In this document: one piece after another, positions 1 to 8,578 of the stretch
Layout of the letters: every line of letters starts with the position of its first letter
Position numbering within the stretch: the first letter of the stretch is position 1
Assembly: GCA_009788055.1 (NCBI GenBank)
Contig: WQSG01000010.1
Location: 1 to 63,683, forward strand
DNA: 63,683 nt
Reading direction: 5' to 3'
From: Defluviitaleaceae bacterium
GTDB lineage: Bacteria; Bacillota; Clostridia; Lachnospirales; WQUN01
The notes under the pieces: generated by a model
Databases searched by the model: none
The model's input: only the letters and a program-made list of their open reading frames with translations
What the model was told of the DNA's origin: nothing
Program-made: the position numbers and the translations under genes

Positions 1-906
1 TGCTGTGTTTGGATTCAAATCCCCGGCATAAATGGCAAGTGTGCCATCTGCATCATTTACCCAGCTACCCCCTGCAATCAGCGGAATATCCTGTGATAAT
101 GTTTCCTTCCCAACAGCCGTTTCACCATTTATAGCCTTGTTCAATTTTATGCTCTGGAGCGTTTGGGTAACTTTGCCCGACAGCACACGGTTGGTTTCGA
201 TAATCTCATCATTCAGCCGTTTATCTTCGGTTTGCCTATCCTCGGCTTCTGTGTTGATTGCCGTTGTAATCTCCTCATGCCGCGCTTGGGATTCGGCTTC
301 CAATCCAGCCTGTGATGCAAAGCCTGTGTGACCGCTGTTGGCATACTCAAGATTATCAAGCTGTGCATGGTCTGTAACACCAGCACTCGCCAAAGCCTTA
401 ATCTGCACCACAATATCCGATTCTGTATCAACGTGCCATTTCGGAGTGCGAGGCGTTTGCCCGTCACCAATATACAGCGCAACACTCCCGGCTTCGTCAA
501 AAAGCAAAGTGCCTCCGGGCATGAAAGTATCATCTTCTGTGCCGCCAAACGCAGAATATGGGAGTTTCAACATCGCACCAATATCGCCTTCGATTATGAT
601 GCCTTCCGGCAAAGAAGCAGTTACACGGGAAGCAATGGAAGGCGTAACCTTCCGCGCCACCACATCCACTTGGTTATCAATATGCCATTGGGCAGTTCTG
701 GTATTTGACCAATCCCCAATATAAACAGCAAGCCCACCCATAGGGTCAAAAAATACTGTTTTTTGAGGTGCAAAAACAACATTTGCCGTGGTAAGATGTG
801 CAAAGTTCGCAAATGGAAGCGTGACCATAGAGCCGACATTATTTGTTATTGCCACCGGGTACGTTTGCCAATTCACCCCTTGTATCCATAAATTTAAGGA
901 ATCTTG
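1..906 (-). CDS. Phage tail-type structural protein, partial (both ends missing)
   Basis: An open minus-strand frame runs off the left edge and is open back to a stop codon at 907-909; no convincing start was found, so the N-terminus is probably lost. The translation contains repeated units of about 80-90 residues, each with a motif of the form VYIGDW/LYIGDG/IYAGDL after a (F)DP/DE-G stretch and followed by TxRTxxWHxD. Such YIGDG repeats are typical of N-terminal parts of phage tail fibre and baseplate proteins. A helical stretch rich in E, Q and R (encoded about 190-310) lies between repeats. Orientation is opposite to the capsid genes further right, which points to rearrangement in a decayed prophage. 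Confidence 0.6.
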
Positions 907-912
907 TCATAT

Positions 913-1206
913 ATGGCTACCGTTGGGCAGAAAACAGGCAGAAAAAATGAATCCGATGAATTTTATATAACCAGCTTTACCGAAGCCATGCTCAAAATGC
1001 AAAAAAATGTTCTTGCAACATGGACTCCCATTTGGGACATAATTTCCCGAAACAGCGAAAAGCTGAATATTAAAAATCTCGAAGAAGATATGATTTTCTC
1101 AATGGCGGCAAAACGCCAACGCAAAAAACCGAAGGGAGAACCGCCTTATGAACTCTATGGACATTCAGAAACTGCCAATCAGCAAGCTGAATCCGGCGAA
1201 ATATAA
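913..1206 (+). CDS. Small phage-type hypothetical protein
   Basis: A 97-codon frame starting at ATG 913, without a good ribosome site. The product is charged, with a basic stretch (AAKRQRKKPKGE) near the end. Its 3' end overlaps the next gene by 59 bases, which is long for a natural pair. I do not recognise a family. It may be the surviving part of a longer gene cut at the junction near 905-910, where the minus-strand tail gene also ends. Confidence 0.35.
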   Translation: MATVGQKTGRKNESDEFYITSFTEAMLKMQKNVLATWTPIWDIISRNSEKLNIKNLEEDMIFSMAAKRQRKKPKGEPPYELYGHSETANQQAESGEI

Positions 1207-1591
1207 TCCGCGCCTTGACCTTAAACCCGGTGATACGGAATATGAGAAACTTTTGCGTTCTGTTGAGGAGTTTGGCTATGTAGAACCCATCATCTGGAAC
1301 AAACGCACAGGGCTTATTGTTGGCGGTCACCAGCGGCTCAAAGTGTTGGTGCAACTTGGATATACGGAAATTGAATGCGTTGTTGTGGACATGAACGAAA
1401 CGCGAGAAAAAGCGTTAAATGTCGCACTTAATAAAATTTCCGGCGAGTGGGATTTGGAGAAGCTGGCAAAGGTTTTCACCGAACTGGATGACAGCGGCAT
1501 GGGTTTTGAACTGACAGGCTTCGAGCAGAAGGAAATGGATAAGCTGTTCCAAGAACTTAATCGCAAAAGTGGTGGTGATGGCGATGAGTGA
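1148..1591 (+). CDS. ParB/Srx-like N-terminal domain protein
   Basis: 147 residues, start ATG 1148 with AAGGGAGA upstream. The order LPISKLNPAKYNPR, then EKLLRSVEEFGYVEPIIW, then VGGHQRLKVLVQLGYTEIECVVVDM matches the ParB N-terminal fold used by phage and plasmid proteins, including the GGHQR motif. In phages this domain often precedes a DNA methylase domain; here the protein ends after a short helical tail (ALNKISGEWD...), so it is either a stand-alone form or cut short. It overlaps the resolvase-like gene at 1584, suggesting translational coupling. Role inferred: DNA binding or nuclease function next to the packaging genes. Confidence 0.7.
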   Translation: MNSMDIQKLPISKLNPAKYNPRLDLKPGDTEYEKLLRSVEEFGYVEPIIWNKRTGLIVGGHQRLKVLVQLGYTEIECVVVDMNETREKALNVALNKISGEWDLEKLAKVFTELDDSGMGFELTGFEQKEMDKLFQELNRKSGGDGDE

Positions 1592-2015
1592 TAAAGAAAC
1601 CGTCTTATACTGCCGTACTGCTAAAATGTGCGACATCGCCATTGCAAACCAAAAAGCTATACTTCTGCAATATGCCACAGAAAATGGCTACAATAATATA
1701 TCGGTATATGTGGACAATGGCTTCAGCGGTTTGCGTATTGATGACAGACCGAGTTTGAATGAAATTCGGCAGGGCATGGCAAACGGCAATATTGGTGCAA
1801 TAATTGTCAAAGATTTTTCTCGCATTGCTCGAGGTTCATATCCGCTTTGGGCATTTGCAGACGAAGCAGAACGCCACGGTGTCGCACTTATTTCTATAAA
1901 CAATGGGGAGTTCAACTCGGTATTTGGAGATTTGCTGGCTTTTGTTACAAAAGAATGGATAGCATCCGCCGGGAAAATTCCAACATATATGGGGAAGTTA
2001 TCAATCAAAACATAA
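1584..2015 (+). CDS. Serine-recombinase-like protein without the catalytic serine
   Basis: About 143 residues from ATG 1584, which overlaps the stop of the ParB-like gene. The fold signature of the resolvase N-terminal domain is clear: LYCRTAK at the start, SGLRIDDRPSLNEI, and IIVKDFSRIARGSY. In active enzymes the segment reads YxRVS with the nucleophilic serine; here it is YCRTA, so the serine is replaced by alanine. There is no DNA-binding or zinc-ribbon C-terminal part. Small proteins of this type occur beside terminase genes in Clostridia prophages; their function is not established. The end (GKIPTYMGKLSIKT) may be altered by the deletion that follows. Confidence 0.65.
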   Translation: MSDKETVLYCRTAKMCDIAIANQKAILLQYATENGYNNISVYVDNGFSGLRIDDRPSLNEIRQGMANGNIGAIIVKDFSRIARGSYPLWAFADEAERHGVALISINNGEFNSVFGDLLAFVTKEWIASAGKIPTYMGKLSIKT

Positions 2016-2062
2016 AACACCAAGCATAATCATCAACGTATCCCATGTGAAATAAAATATAA

Positions 2063-2401
2063 TTTGGCATCGTTCGTAAATATGACGAGTGCCGCCAGTT
2101 TCGCAAAGCGTTTGTTGCCCTGCCCAAAAAGAATGGGAAGTCCGAACTTGCCGCCGCGATTGCGCTGTTGCTCACTTGTATGGATATGGAGTACGGAGCG
2201 GAAATATATGGATGTGCTACAGATAGGCAACAGGCAAGTATCGTTTTTGATGTTGCCGAAAATATGGTCAACCAATTTCCCGAATTAAAGAAGCACATAA
2301 AATTAAATGTGCAACAAAAGCGTATGACGTTCAAACCGTTAAATTCGTTTTATCAAGTGCTTAGTGCCGAGGCGTACCAAAATCTGAACGGAGGCACTGG
2401 C
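2063..2401 (+). pseudogene. Terminase large subunit fragment
   Basis: The frame upstream of the capsid start reads RKYDECRQFRKAF, then the Walker A segment LPKKNGKSELAAAIALLL, then EIYGCATDRQQASIVFD and FYQVLSAEAY. This is the ATPase start of a phage large terminase. An in-frame stop (2060-2062) cuts it off on the left. On the right it stops after SAEAY, before the Walker B region, and runs straight into the ribosome site of the capsid gene. Most of the terminase, and any portal and protease genes, appear to be deleted. Confidence 0.7.
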
Positions 2402-3589
2402 ATGAGTGACATTTTAACACTGCGCGAAAAACGTGCAAAAACATGGGAAGCGGCAAAGGCATTCTTGGATTCCAACAGGGGAACTGATGGGCGGCTTTCT
2501 GCTGAGAATGCGGCTACATATGACAAAATGGAAAATGATGTTGTGAACATGGGTAAGGAAATCGAAAGGCTCGAACGTGCGCGTGAAATTGAGAATGAAA
2601 TTTCTGCAATCACTGCAATACCTATTACATCCATGCCCGGTTCACCAAAACCCAAAACGGGTCATGCATCTGCGGAATATAATGCCGCATTTTGGAATGC
2701 ATTTAGGGGCAAGGAAATCAGCAATGCACTGAAAGTTGGTGTTGATACAGAGGGCGGCTTCCTTGTGCCGGATGAATTTAATCGTCAGCTTATTGAAGCA
2801 TTGGAAGCAGAGAATGTTTTTCGTAAGTTGGCTAATATTGTTCATACATCCAGTGGGGAGAAACAGATTCCTGTTGTGGCTACCAAAGGCACTGCCGCTT
2901 GGGTAGAAGAAGGGGAACAAATCCCCGAAAGTGACAACACATTTGGGCAAGTCATCCTGTACGCATACAAAGTAGCTACGATGATTAAAGTTTCCGTTGA
3001 ATTATTAAAAGACAGTGCATTTCCGCTGGAGGCTTATATTGCGCGTGAATTTGCGCGGCGTATTGGGGCAAAGGAAGAAGAAGCGTTCTTTGTTGGTGAC
3101 GGAAATAAAAAGCCCACAGGCATTTTCGCAGACACAGGCGGTGGGCAAGTTGGCAAGACTGCCGACAGTGCAACCATTATCACTCACGATGATGTAATTG
3201 ACCTCTACTATTCATTAAAGACACCATATCGAGCAAGAGCGAGTTTTATAGCCAACGATTCTACTGTAAAAATGCTCCGCAAGGTTAAAAGTGCAGATGG
3301 GCAGTATATTTGGCAACCCTCTGTGAAAGAAGGCACTCCCGATATGATTATCGGCAGACCGATATATACATCGTCATATGTTCCGGCAATCGAAGCCGAT
3401 GCAAAGGTGCTGGCGTTTGGTGATTATTCGTTTTATTGGATAGCCGATAGGCAAGCACGGATGTTCCAAAGGTTGAATGAGTTATATGCAACTACAGGGC
3501 AGGTTGGTTATTTGGCAACCCAGCGTGTGGATGGCAAATTAATTCTGCCGGAGGCGGTTCAAGTGTTGCAAATGGGCGCAGATGCATAA
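2402..3589 (+). CDS. HK97-type major capsid protein
   Basis: 395 residues. ATG 2402 is preceded by GGAGG with seven bases between, so I take this start although the frame stays open further upstream through the terminase fragment. The first 100 residues form a coiled-coil delta-type domain (REKRAKTWEAAKAFLDS, NMGKEIERLERAREIENEI). The capsid fold follows with typical segments GGFLVPDEFNRQLIEAL, AAWVEEGEQIPESD, VSVELLKDSAFPLEAYI, GDGNKKPTGI and GRPIYTSSYVP. Length and order agree with intact HK97-fold capsid proteins, so this gene survives in an otherwise broken head module. Confidence 0.9.
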   Translation: MSDILTLREKRAKTWEAAKAFLDSNRGTDGRLSAENAATYDKMENDVVNMGKEIERLERAREIENEISAITAIPITSMPGSPKPKTGHASAEYNAAFWNAFRGKEISNALKVGVDTEGGFLVPDEFNRQLIEALEAENVFRKLANIVHTSSGEKQIPVVATKGTAAWVEEGEQIPESDNTFGQVILYAYKVATMIKVSVELLKDSAFPLEAYIAREFARRIGAKEEEAFFVGDGNKKPTGIFADTGGGQVGKTADSATIITHDDVIDLYYSLKTPYRARASFIANDSTVKMLRKVKSADGQYIWQPSVKEGTPDMIIGRPIYTSSYVPAIEADAKVLAFGDYSFYWIADRQARMFQRLNELYATTGQVGYLATQRVDGKLILPEAVQVLQMGADA

Positions 3590-3900
3590 TGGATAGCCTT
3601 CTGCAAAAAGTTAAGGCAAATCTCATCATTACCCATGATGCAGACGATGTCATTATAACGCAATTTATCACAGCGGCAACCAGCTACGCAGAAACCTTCC
3701 AAAGTGTACCCGAAGGCTCATATGCGGAGAATAAAATGCCAGCGACTACGGAACAGGCAGTGATAATGTTAAGTTCCCATTTTTATGAAAGCCGCGATGG
3801 GTCAACCGGGGGATTCTTCTCCGACAGCGTTCCGGCAAGCCAGCAAGTGTGGAATACTGTAAATATGCTGTTGAGGCTTCATAAGAATTGGAAGGTCTGA
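3589..3900 (+). CDS. Phage head-tail connector (gp6-like)
   Basis: 103 residues; the start overlaps the capsid stop by one base (TAATG), which implies coupled translation. LLQKVKANLIITHDADDVIITQFITAATSYAE and the later AVIMLSSHFYESRD are characteristic of the small helical connector that follows the capsid gene in HK97-like phages. The remaining tail-joining genes expected next are absent. Confidence 0.75.
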   Translation: MDSLLQKVKANLIITHDADDVIITQFITAATSYAETFQSVPEGSYAENKMPATTEQAVIMLSSHFYESRDGSTGGFFSDSVPASQQVWNTVNMLLRLHKNWKV

Positions 3901-4029
3901 ACGTGTTTCTACATTATGTATAGTCTGTCTACACAGCGCATATTTTTTCCTTCGGCATATTGAGAGAGCGTCCAACCTATGGTATTATTGTGGGGAAGGA
4001 AACTCTGTTCAACTGGAAGAAGGTAAACT

Positions 4030-4920
4030 GTGGCATCTAAAAAAGGTAAGCCGCTTGGCATCATAAAGCTAGAAAGCAAGGATATGGCTATTTTCCCGAT
4101 GAACGATGTGTTCTTGAACTTTACGTTTGAGATGATGGAGCATTGGGAAGCCTTGCGAATGGCAGTGAACCTTCTGATTGAGGCATTCAAACAAGTGATG
4201 CCCGATGCGAGGCTATATCTCATCGAAGGTGAAATAGAAGTAAGGACACAATTTAAGCACTATTTGGCAAATGAAGATGGAGATGTTACTACCCGTGACC
4301 AAGACATAAGAATGTTGGAACTTGACGTTTCTACTACCTATGTTGAATTCCAAAACAAGGCAAACCCTACAGTACCTATTAAAACTCGCTCAGTAGAGTA
4401 TTTTGGGCTGGGCATAGGTCATGGCAAAGGAATGGTTGCCAATCAGATATGGCTATTAGCGGAGGATGTGAAAGAACTTCTGCATGGAGAAACATTCACT
4501 CGCTATATTTTGAAAGACGAAGTAACGGGCAAAGACCATCCCGAAAACTCCGGGATAATGTATGTTAGCTTGACGAAGTTGGCACAGGGAAATACTCCTG
4601 TGGGGGAACTTGCCTCATTTCTTTTGGGTATAAATCCCGACCCGCAAAATGAGGTTGTGAAAAAAATAGCAGATGCATTCAACGCCAGCTTTAAGAAATT
4701 TAAAGAAAGCAAGGATGTGGTTAAGGTGTTGACACTTAGGGAACGTGTAAAGGATGAAATTTGGGGAGATGCTGTTGCCGAAGGCAAAGCGGAAAGAGAT
4801 GTTGAAATATCAAACAAATTCACCAAACTTAAAGAAAAAGGACTTGACCCATTAGCAATTATGCAAGAGATGGAACTTATGTTTTCAACTGTGCAAGTTG
4901 CGAAGCCATCCCAAAAATAA
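4030..4920 (+). CDS. Rpn/PD-(D/E)XK nuclease-family putative transposase
   Basis: 296 residues, GTG start with AGAAGG upstream. The core (VSTTYVEFQNKAN, TRSVEYFGLGIG, then GIMYVSLTKLAQGNTPVGELASFLLGINP) resembles the large Rpn-like/TIGR01784 group, which carries a PD-(D/E)XK nuclease core and a helical C-terminus with a charged tail (DAVAEGKAERDVEISNKF). Family members promote RecA-independent recombination in Escherichia coli and are common in accessory DNA. A clear leading PD motif is not obvious, so activity is uncertain. The gene stands alone and is followed by a strong terminator. Confidence 0.6.
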   Translation: MASKKGKPLGIIKLESKDMAIFPMNDVFLNFTFEMMEHWEALRMAVNLLIEAFKQVMPDARLYLIEGEIEVRTQFKHYLANEDGDVTTRDQDIRMLELDVSTTYVEFQNKANPTVPIKTRSVEYFGLGIGHGKGMVANQIWLLAEDVKELLHGETFTRYILKDEVTGKDHPENSGIMYVSLTKLAQGNTPVGELASFLLGINPDPQNEVVKKIADAFNASFKKFKESKDVVKVLTLRERVKDEIWGDAVAEGKAERDVEISNKFTKLKEKGLDPLAIMQEMELMFSTVQVAKPSQK

Positions 4921-4985
4921 CATTTAATTTGATGTGTTTTTGGGGAGTTTTTGTTGTTCCTTTCGTAAAAAATAAATATAATTAC

Positions 4986-5028
4986 GCATCCGCTGGTAGC
5001 ATGGAATCCATCCCCAGCGGATGTTTTT
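4986..5028 (+). terminator. Intrinsic terminator after the Rpn-like gene
   Basis: Perfect ten-pair stem CATCCGCTGG / CCAGCGGATG with a 17-base loop, directly followed by TTTTTA. Confidence 0.85.
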
Positions 5029-5114
5029 ATATAGCTAAACCCATGTTTTGTACGCTTGCATTAATTCTGAGTTTGAGGGATTAATGTGTCACCGAAAACG
5101 AAGGGGTTGGTGGC

Positions 5115-5474
5115 ATGGCTTGCGGACATTGGTATGGCGTTTATAATATGCGCGATGGTGAGGCTTGCGTAGGTGTATTTGAAAGTACAGCCGAAATATG
5201 TGCCTTTTTTGGCGGCATTAAAGCGCATAGGGTATCCAAGTCGGTGATGCTTGATTATTGGCTCACGTTTGGCTCTGAGCGGTATAAGGTTATATGCTTC
5301 CGAGAACCCACGCGCAAGGAAGTAAAAGGGCTTCTGCGCCAGCGGTTTGGGGATAAGTGCTACAAAATCTCCAAGGATGGCATATACTTTCGGATAGAAG
5401 GAAAGCGAGGTTGGCAGTTATTTGCACAGGATTTGGAAGAAGCTGCTATGCTGTTAAATAGCCCCTACATATAA
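5115..5474 (+). CDS. Hypothetical protein of the mobile region
   Basis: 119 residues, ATG 5115 with AAGGGG eight bases upstream. No family recognised. The sequence has an N-terminal half with a possible globular domain (GHWYGVYNMRDGEACVGVFES, HRVSKSVMLDYW) and a basic C-terminal half (REPTRKEVKGLLRQRFGDK). It could be a small DNA-binding or phage accessory protein. It lies between the terminator at 5.0 kb and the TnpW gene. Confidence 0.55.
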   Translation: MACGHWYGVYNMRDGEACVGVFESTAEICAFFGGIKAHRVSKSVMLDYWLTFGSERYKVICFREPTRKEVKGLLRQRFGDKCYKISKDGIYFRIEGKRGWQLFAQDLEEAAMLLNSPYI

Positions 5475-5552
5475 GCCAATGGAATAAATTAGCAACTCGG
5501 ACAATCAGCCTTGCATATGCTTAATAATCGAGTATATGTGAGGCGTTTTTTT

Positions 5553-5735
5553 ATGTTGGATAAAAAACCATCTTACACCAAGCAAGAAGAAAATATAGTA
5601 CATATTGAAGATAAACCACAATCCGGTCAATTGCGTGTGGGTAACACACTCTATCATTTGAATGTGCATTTTGGCAAAACACCGCTGGAAGAAATCCTCA
5701 AAGACAGGTTCTTAAACAAGCTGAAAACGCAGTGA
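5553..5735 (+). CDS. TnpW-type transposon protein
   Basis: 60 residues from ATG 5553 (GAGG nine bases upstream); longer starts lack a ribosome site. The segment LRVGNTLYHLNVHFGKTPLE followed by EILKDRFLNKL is characteristic of TnpW-type proteins encoded immediately before the large serine recombinase of Tn4451/Tn1549-like elements. Function is not known; a recombination accessory role is inferred from its constant position before tnpX. Confidence 0.75.
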   Translation: MLDKKPSYTKQEENIVHIEDKPQSGQLRVGNTLYHLNVHFGKTPLEEILKDRFLNKLKTQ

Positions 5736-5832
5736 TGTCCAGCGTTTTTGACTTGCTTTGTAGCCGAACAAGCGGTATGCTAGACTGGCAAATAAGCCTT
5801 TTTTACCGCTGTTTAAGAAAGGGGTTTATCTT

Positions 5833-7464
5833 GTGAATAACAAACAGCGGATTAATTCTGCGGCAATTTACTGCCGCTTAAGTCGTGATGATGGTAATGA
5901 TTCCGAGAGCAATAGCATCGGAACACAGCGCAGTATGCTTCTAAGATATGCAAAAGAGCGAGGTTTTTCTGTATACGATGAGTATATCGATGACGGAATC
6001 TCCGGCACTACATTTGAAAGAAATGGTTTCAAGCGCATGATTACGGACATTGAGGAAGGCAAAATTGGCATTGTTTTGTGTAAAGACCTTTCTCGTTTGG
6101 GTAGAAATAATGCGTTAGTAGCCTACTACACAGAACTCGTATTTCCCGATGCAGATGTGAGATTCATAGCGGTAAATGATGCCATTGATACAGCGTTGGG
6201 TGATGTTGGTGGCAATGCAGTAATGCCTTTTATGTCTGTCGTAAACGAATATTATGCGCGTGACATATCGAAAAAAGTGCGCTCTGCCCGACGTACAATA
6301 GCACTAAACGGAGAGTTTTGCGCCGGGAAAACGCCTTACGGGTACATCAAAGACCCAAATAATAGCAGGCGGATTATCGTTGACGAAGAAACTGCACCAA
6401 TAGTTAAGCGAATTTTCCAAATGTGCTTGGATGGCATGGGAACATATCAAATATGCGCCCAGTTTGCCAAAGATAAAATTTTGACACCAACTGCGCTGGA
6501 ATACGAACGTCATGGACGATATGCTTCAAGGTACGACCCAAGTTATCCTTGGGATTGGAGGGCATCAACCATTCCGGGAATTTTACGGAATCCTGCATAT
6601 TTAGGGCATTTGGTGTGCAATCGCCAAACGGTTAAATCCTTCAAAAACAAAAAAATTATCCAAATTCCACAGGAAGAATGGATAACCGTGGAAAACACGC
6701 ATGAGGCTATAATAAGCCAAGATATGTTTGACCGTGTGCAACCGATTGTCAAAGTAAAGCGGCGAAGGAATAGTCGCAATGTCGATAATTACTTCGGTGG
6801 CTATCTATTTTGTAGCGATTGCGGCAAACGGATGACCATTCTTGCGAATGCCGCAGGTACAGTATACTATAGCTGTGGCGCATATCGCAAATATACACGA
6901 ACTGGTATCAACAGACCGTGTACCACGCATTCAACACGCTTTGACGAACTGGAAAAAATGGCATTGGCACTCATTCGATATGCAGTTGAGGCAACATTGG
7001 ATGTAGACCGCTTTGTGGAGAATTTGCTCAATACAGTCGAAGGCGATGACACTGAGCAGAAAATGCTGGCAAAACTTAAAAAGCGTGATGTGGAAATAAA
7101 AATGCTAACCAAACGTGTTTTCGAGCAGAACGCACATGGTAAAATTGACGACAACACATTTGCAGACCTTTACAGCGGCTACCAATCGGAACAAAAAGAT
7201 GTAGCTGGTAAAATAGAGGCTCTCGAAAAGCAAATGCGAGAAGTCAGAAACCGAGAAGAAAATGCTCGTAAATTTGCGGCAATGATAGCAGAGTACACAG
7301 ATGCAACTGAACTGAACCGGGAAATGGTATCTAATATTTTTGAAAAAGTTGTAGCATACCAACCCGAAGGTAGAGGCAAAACAAGGCAACAAAGAATTGA
7401 CTTTTACTTCCGTTTCATTGGGCAATTGCCCGATAATTTTTTTGAAAACGAAGTTTCCTTATAA
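5833..7464 (+). CDS. TnpX-like large serine recombinase
   Basis: 543 residues, GTG start with AGAAAGGGG upstream. The catalytic domain begins AIYCRLSRDDG, with the nucleophile serine in CRLS, followed by IDDGISGTTFERNGFKRM and VLCKDLSRLGRN. Residues about 160-300 are the recombinase domain (GYIKDPNN..., GILRNPAYLGHLV). A zinc ribbon (FCSDCGKRM ... CGAYRKYTRTGINRPC) and a long coiled coil at about 380-480 follow. Such enzymes excise and integrate Tn4451-type elements through a circular form. Together with TnpW it marks a transposon module, though no conjugation or resistance genes accompany it. Confidence 0.92.
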   Translation: MNNKQRINSAAIYCRLSRDDGNDSESNSIGTQRSMLLRYAKERGFSVYDEYIDDGISGTTFERNGFKRMITDIEEGKIGIVLCKDLSRLGRNNALVAYYTELVFPDADVRFIAVNDAIDTALGDVGGNAVMPFMSVVNEYYARDISKKVRSARRTIALNGEFCAGKTPYGYIKDPNNSRRIIVDEETAPIVKRIFQMCLDGMGTYQICAQFAKDKILTPTALEYERHGRYASRYDPSYPWDWRASTIPGILRNPAYLGHLVCNRQTVKSFKNKKIIQIPQEEWITVENTHEAIISQDMFDRVQPIVKVKRRRNSRNVDNYFGGYLFCSDCGKRMTILANAAGTVYYSCGAYRKYTRTGINRPCTTHSTRFDELEKMALALIRYAVEATLDVDRFVENLLNTVEGDDTEQKMLAKLKKRDVEIKMLTKRVFEQNAHGKIDDNTFADLYSGYQSEQKDVAGKIEALEKQMREVRNREENARKFAAMIAEYTDATELNREMVSNIFEKVVAYQPEGRGKTRQQRIDFYFRFIGQLPDNFFENEVSL

Positions 7465-7686
7465 CGGTGGTATCCCACATATACTGACCCACGTTCCATC
7501 CATCGACCCCACATGGCTTCCTCTGAAAAATAAAATCAGAAGGCAAATGAAAACAATCAAGCCGCCAACAGCCAGCGCATTTCTCGGAAAATTCACGCTC
7601 AAAATCTACACCCTTGACCCTGCTCCAATCTTTGCAACAAGTTTTATATCACCCTCAATTATAACACGCGCTACAGTTGGTGTCAA
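7459..7686 (-). pseudogene. Possible small membrane-protein gene interrupted by an amber codon
   Basis: On the minus strand one frame reads TVARVIIEGDIKLVAKIGAG, meets a TAG, then continues SVNFPRNALAVGGLIVFICL and a hydrophobic run before ending at 7459, six bases inside the recombinase 3' end. AAGGGTG stands six bases before a TTG just after the TAG, so the second part (47 residues, one membrane segment) could be translated alone from about 7602. No family recognised. A competing frame on the other strand covers the same bases, so this call is weak. Otherwise 7465-7800 holds only A+T-rich DNA upstream of the XRE gene, including a TATAAT-like box near 7720. Confidence 0.25.
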
Positions 7687-7800
7687 TCATAAATATTGTA
7701 TAGGCATACATTATAATGGTGAGAACATTATTATACTTGAAAAGCTGGATTATATCTACAGCCTCTTCCCCTTAAAATTGATAGGGGAGGTGATACCCCT

Positions 7801-8124
7801 GTGGATTATTCATTGTTGGGTAAAAGAATACGCGAAGAGCGTAGAAAACTGGATTTAACGCAAGAACAATTGGCAGAAGATGTAAATGTTTCGTATCCGC
7901 ATATTGGTCAAGTGGAAAGAGGTGAAAGCGGCATCTCACTGGAGGCACTTATTGCCATCAGCAATAGGCTCGGTGTGACCGTGGATTATTTGCTCTCGGA
8001 CTATATCGAAAATGAGGATGAATATTTGCGCCAACTGTGGGTACGCCTCGTTAAAAACAGAAGCGAAAAGGAACAGGATATGATTATTAATGTAGTCAAA
8101 GCTATAATCAGCGGCTTGGACTAA
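7801..8124 (+). CDS. XRE-family transcriptional regulator
   Basis: 107 residues, GTG start with a very strong GGGGAGGTGAT. Residues 1-65 form a helix-turn-helix of the Cro/CI class: GKRIREERRKLDLTQEQLAE, VSYPHIGQVERGESGISLEAL, IAISNRLGVTVDYLLSDY. The rest is helical and may dimerise. It probably controls genes of the adjacent mobile element. A stem-loop follows directly, so the gene seems to be a single transcription unit. Confidence 0.9.
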   Translation: MDYSLLGKRIREERRKLDLTQEQLAEDVNVSYPHIGQVERGESGISLEALIAISNRLGVTVDYLLSDYIENEDEYLRQLWVRLVKNRSEKEQDMIINVVKAIISGLD

Positions 8125-8146
8125 TCAACGGGCATATTCTTAAAAG

Positions 8147-8190
8147 CAAACGAAAGCCCCCGGCGTAATTCCGAGGGCTTTCGTTTGTTG
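8147..8190 (+). terminator. Stem-loop after the XRE gene
   Basis: Perfect 13-pair stem CAAACGAAAGCCC / GGGCTTTCGTTTG. The trailing U-run is short (TTGTTG), so termination may be weak or may act on both strands. Confidence 0.65.
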
Positions 8191-8198
8191 GGTAACGG

Positions 8199-8390
8199 CT
8201 ATAAAATGGCGTATTTATGCCGTTTTACAAGCCCTGCCCTTGTTATCCTTAAATCAAGTTTGCTTTTTCCGTATGGCTTACGGTGGAAAGCGTTGTGCGC
8301 ATAATAAATCTCATACGCAGGAAAAACAATACACGCGAAAAGCCTTGTCCCACGGGCATTTTCGGGCGTTACTCTCATATATTTATTCAT
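8199..8390 (-). CDS. Possible small hypothetical protein
   Basis: 63 residues from ATG 8390 on the minus strand: begins MNKYMRVTPENARGTRLFAC and is basic at the end. There is no clear ribosome site and the opposite strand also has a short open frame, so I rate it as doubtful. It would be divergent from the small gene at 8417. Confidence 0.3.
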   Translation of the reverse strand: MNKYMRVTPENARGTRLFACIVFPAYEIYYAHNAFHRKPYGKSKLDLRITRAGLVKRHKYAIL

Positions 8391-8416
8391 AGCCATTGCG
8401 TATGAGGTGTAGCAAA

Positions 8417-8578
8417 ATGGAACAGCAAGAAGCACCTGCAAAAGAAAAAATCATACTCCCCCAAAATTTACAACACGAAATGATAAAGTTTTTTCTAAAA
8501 ACGTCCATACCGAAAATACACGCAGACAAGGCGCAAATTCCGCTTGATTCTAACAGAGAATCGGAGCGGGTAAAATGA
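8417..8578 (+). CDS. Small protein coupled to the second recombinase
   Basis: 53 residues. ATG 8417 has GAGGTG seven bases upstream, which decides the start over earlier codons. The stop overlaps the recombinase start (ATGA), the usual sign of coupled translation. The product is hydrophilic (QQEAPAKEKIILPQNLQHEM) with no recognised domain. By position it could be a recombination directionality factor or other accessory protein for the recombinase; this is inference only. Confidence 0.65.
   Translation: MEQQEAPAKEKIILPQNLQHEMIKFFLKTSIPKIHADKAQIPLDSNRESERVK

Noticed and set aside
2168-3589. 473-residue capsid protein starting at 2168
   Set aside because: The first 78 codons are terminase sequence; the capsid has its own GGAGG and ATG at 2402.
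7397-7858. Plus-strand 153-codon frame spanning the recombinase end and the XRE start
   Set aside because: Overlaps two strong genes on the same strand in another frame and lacks a start signal.
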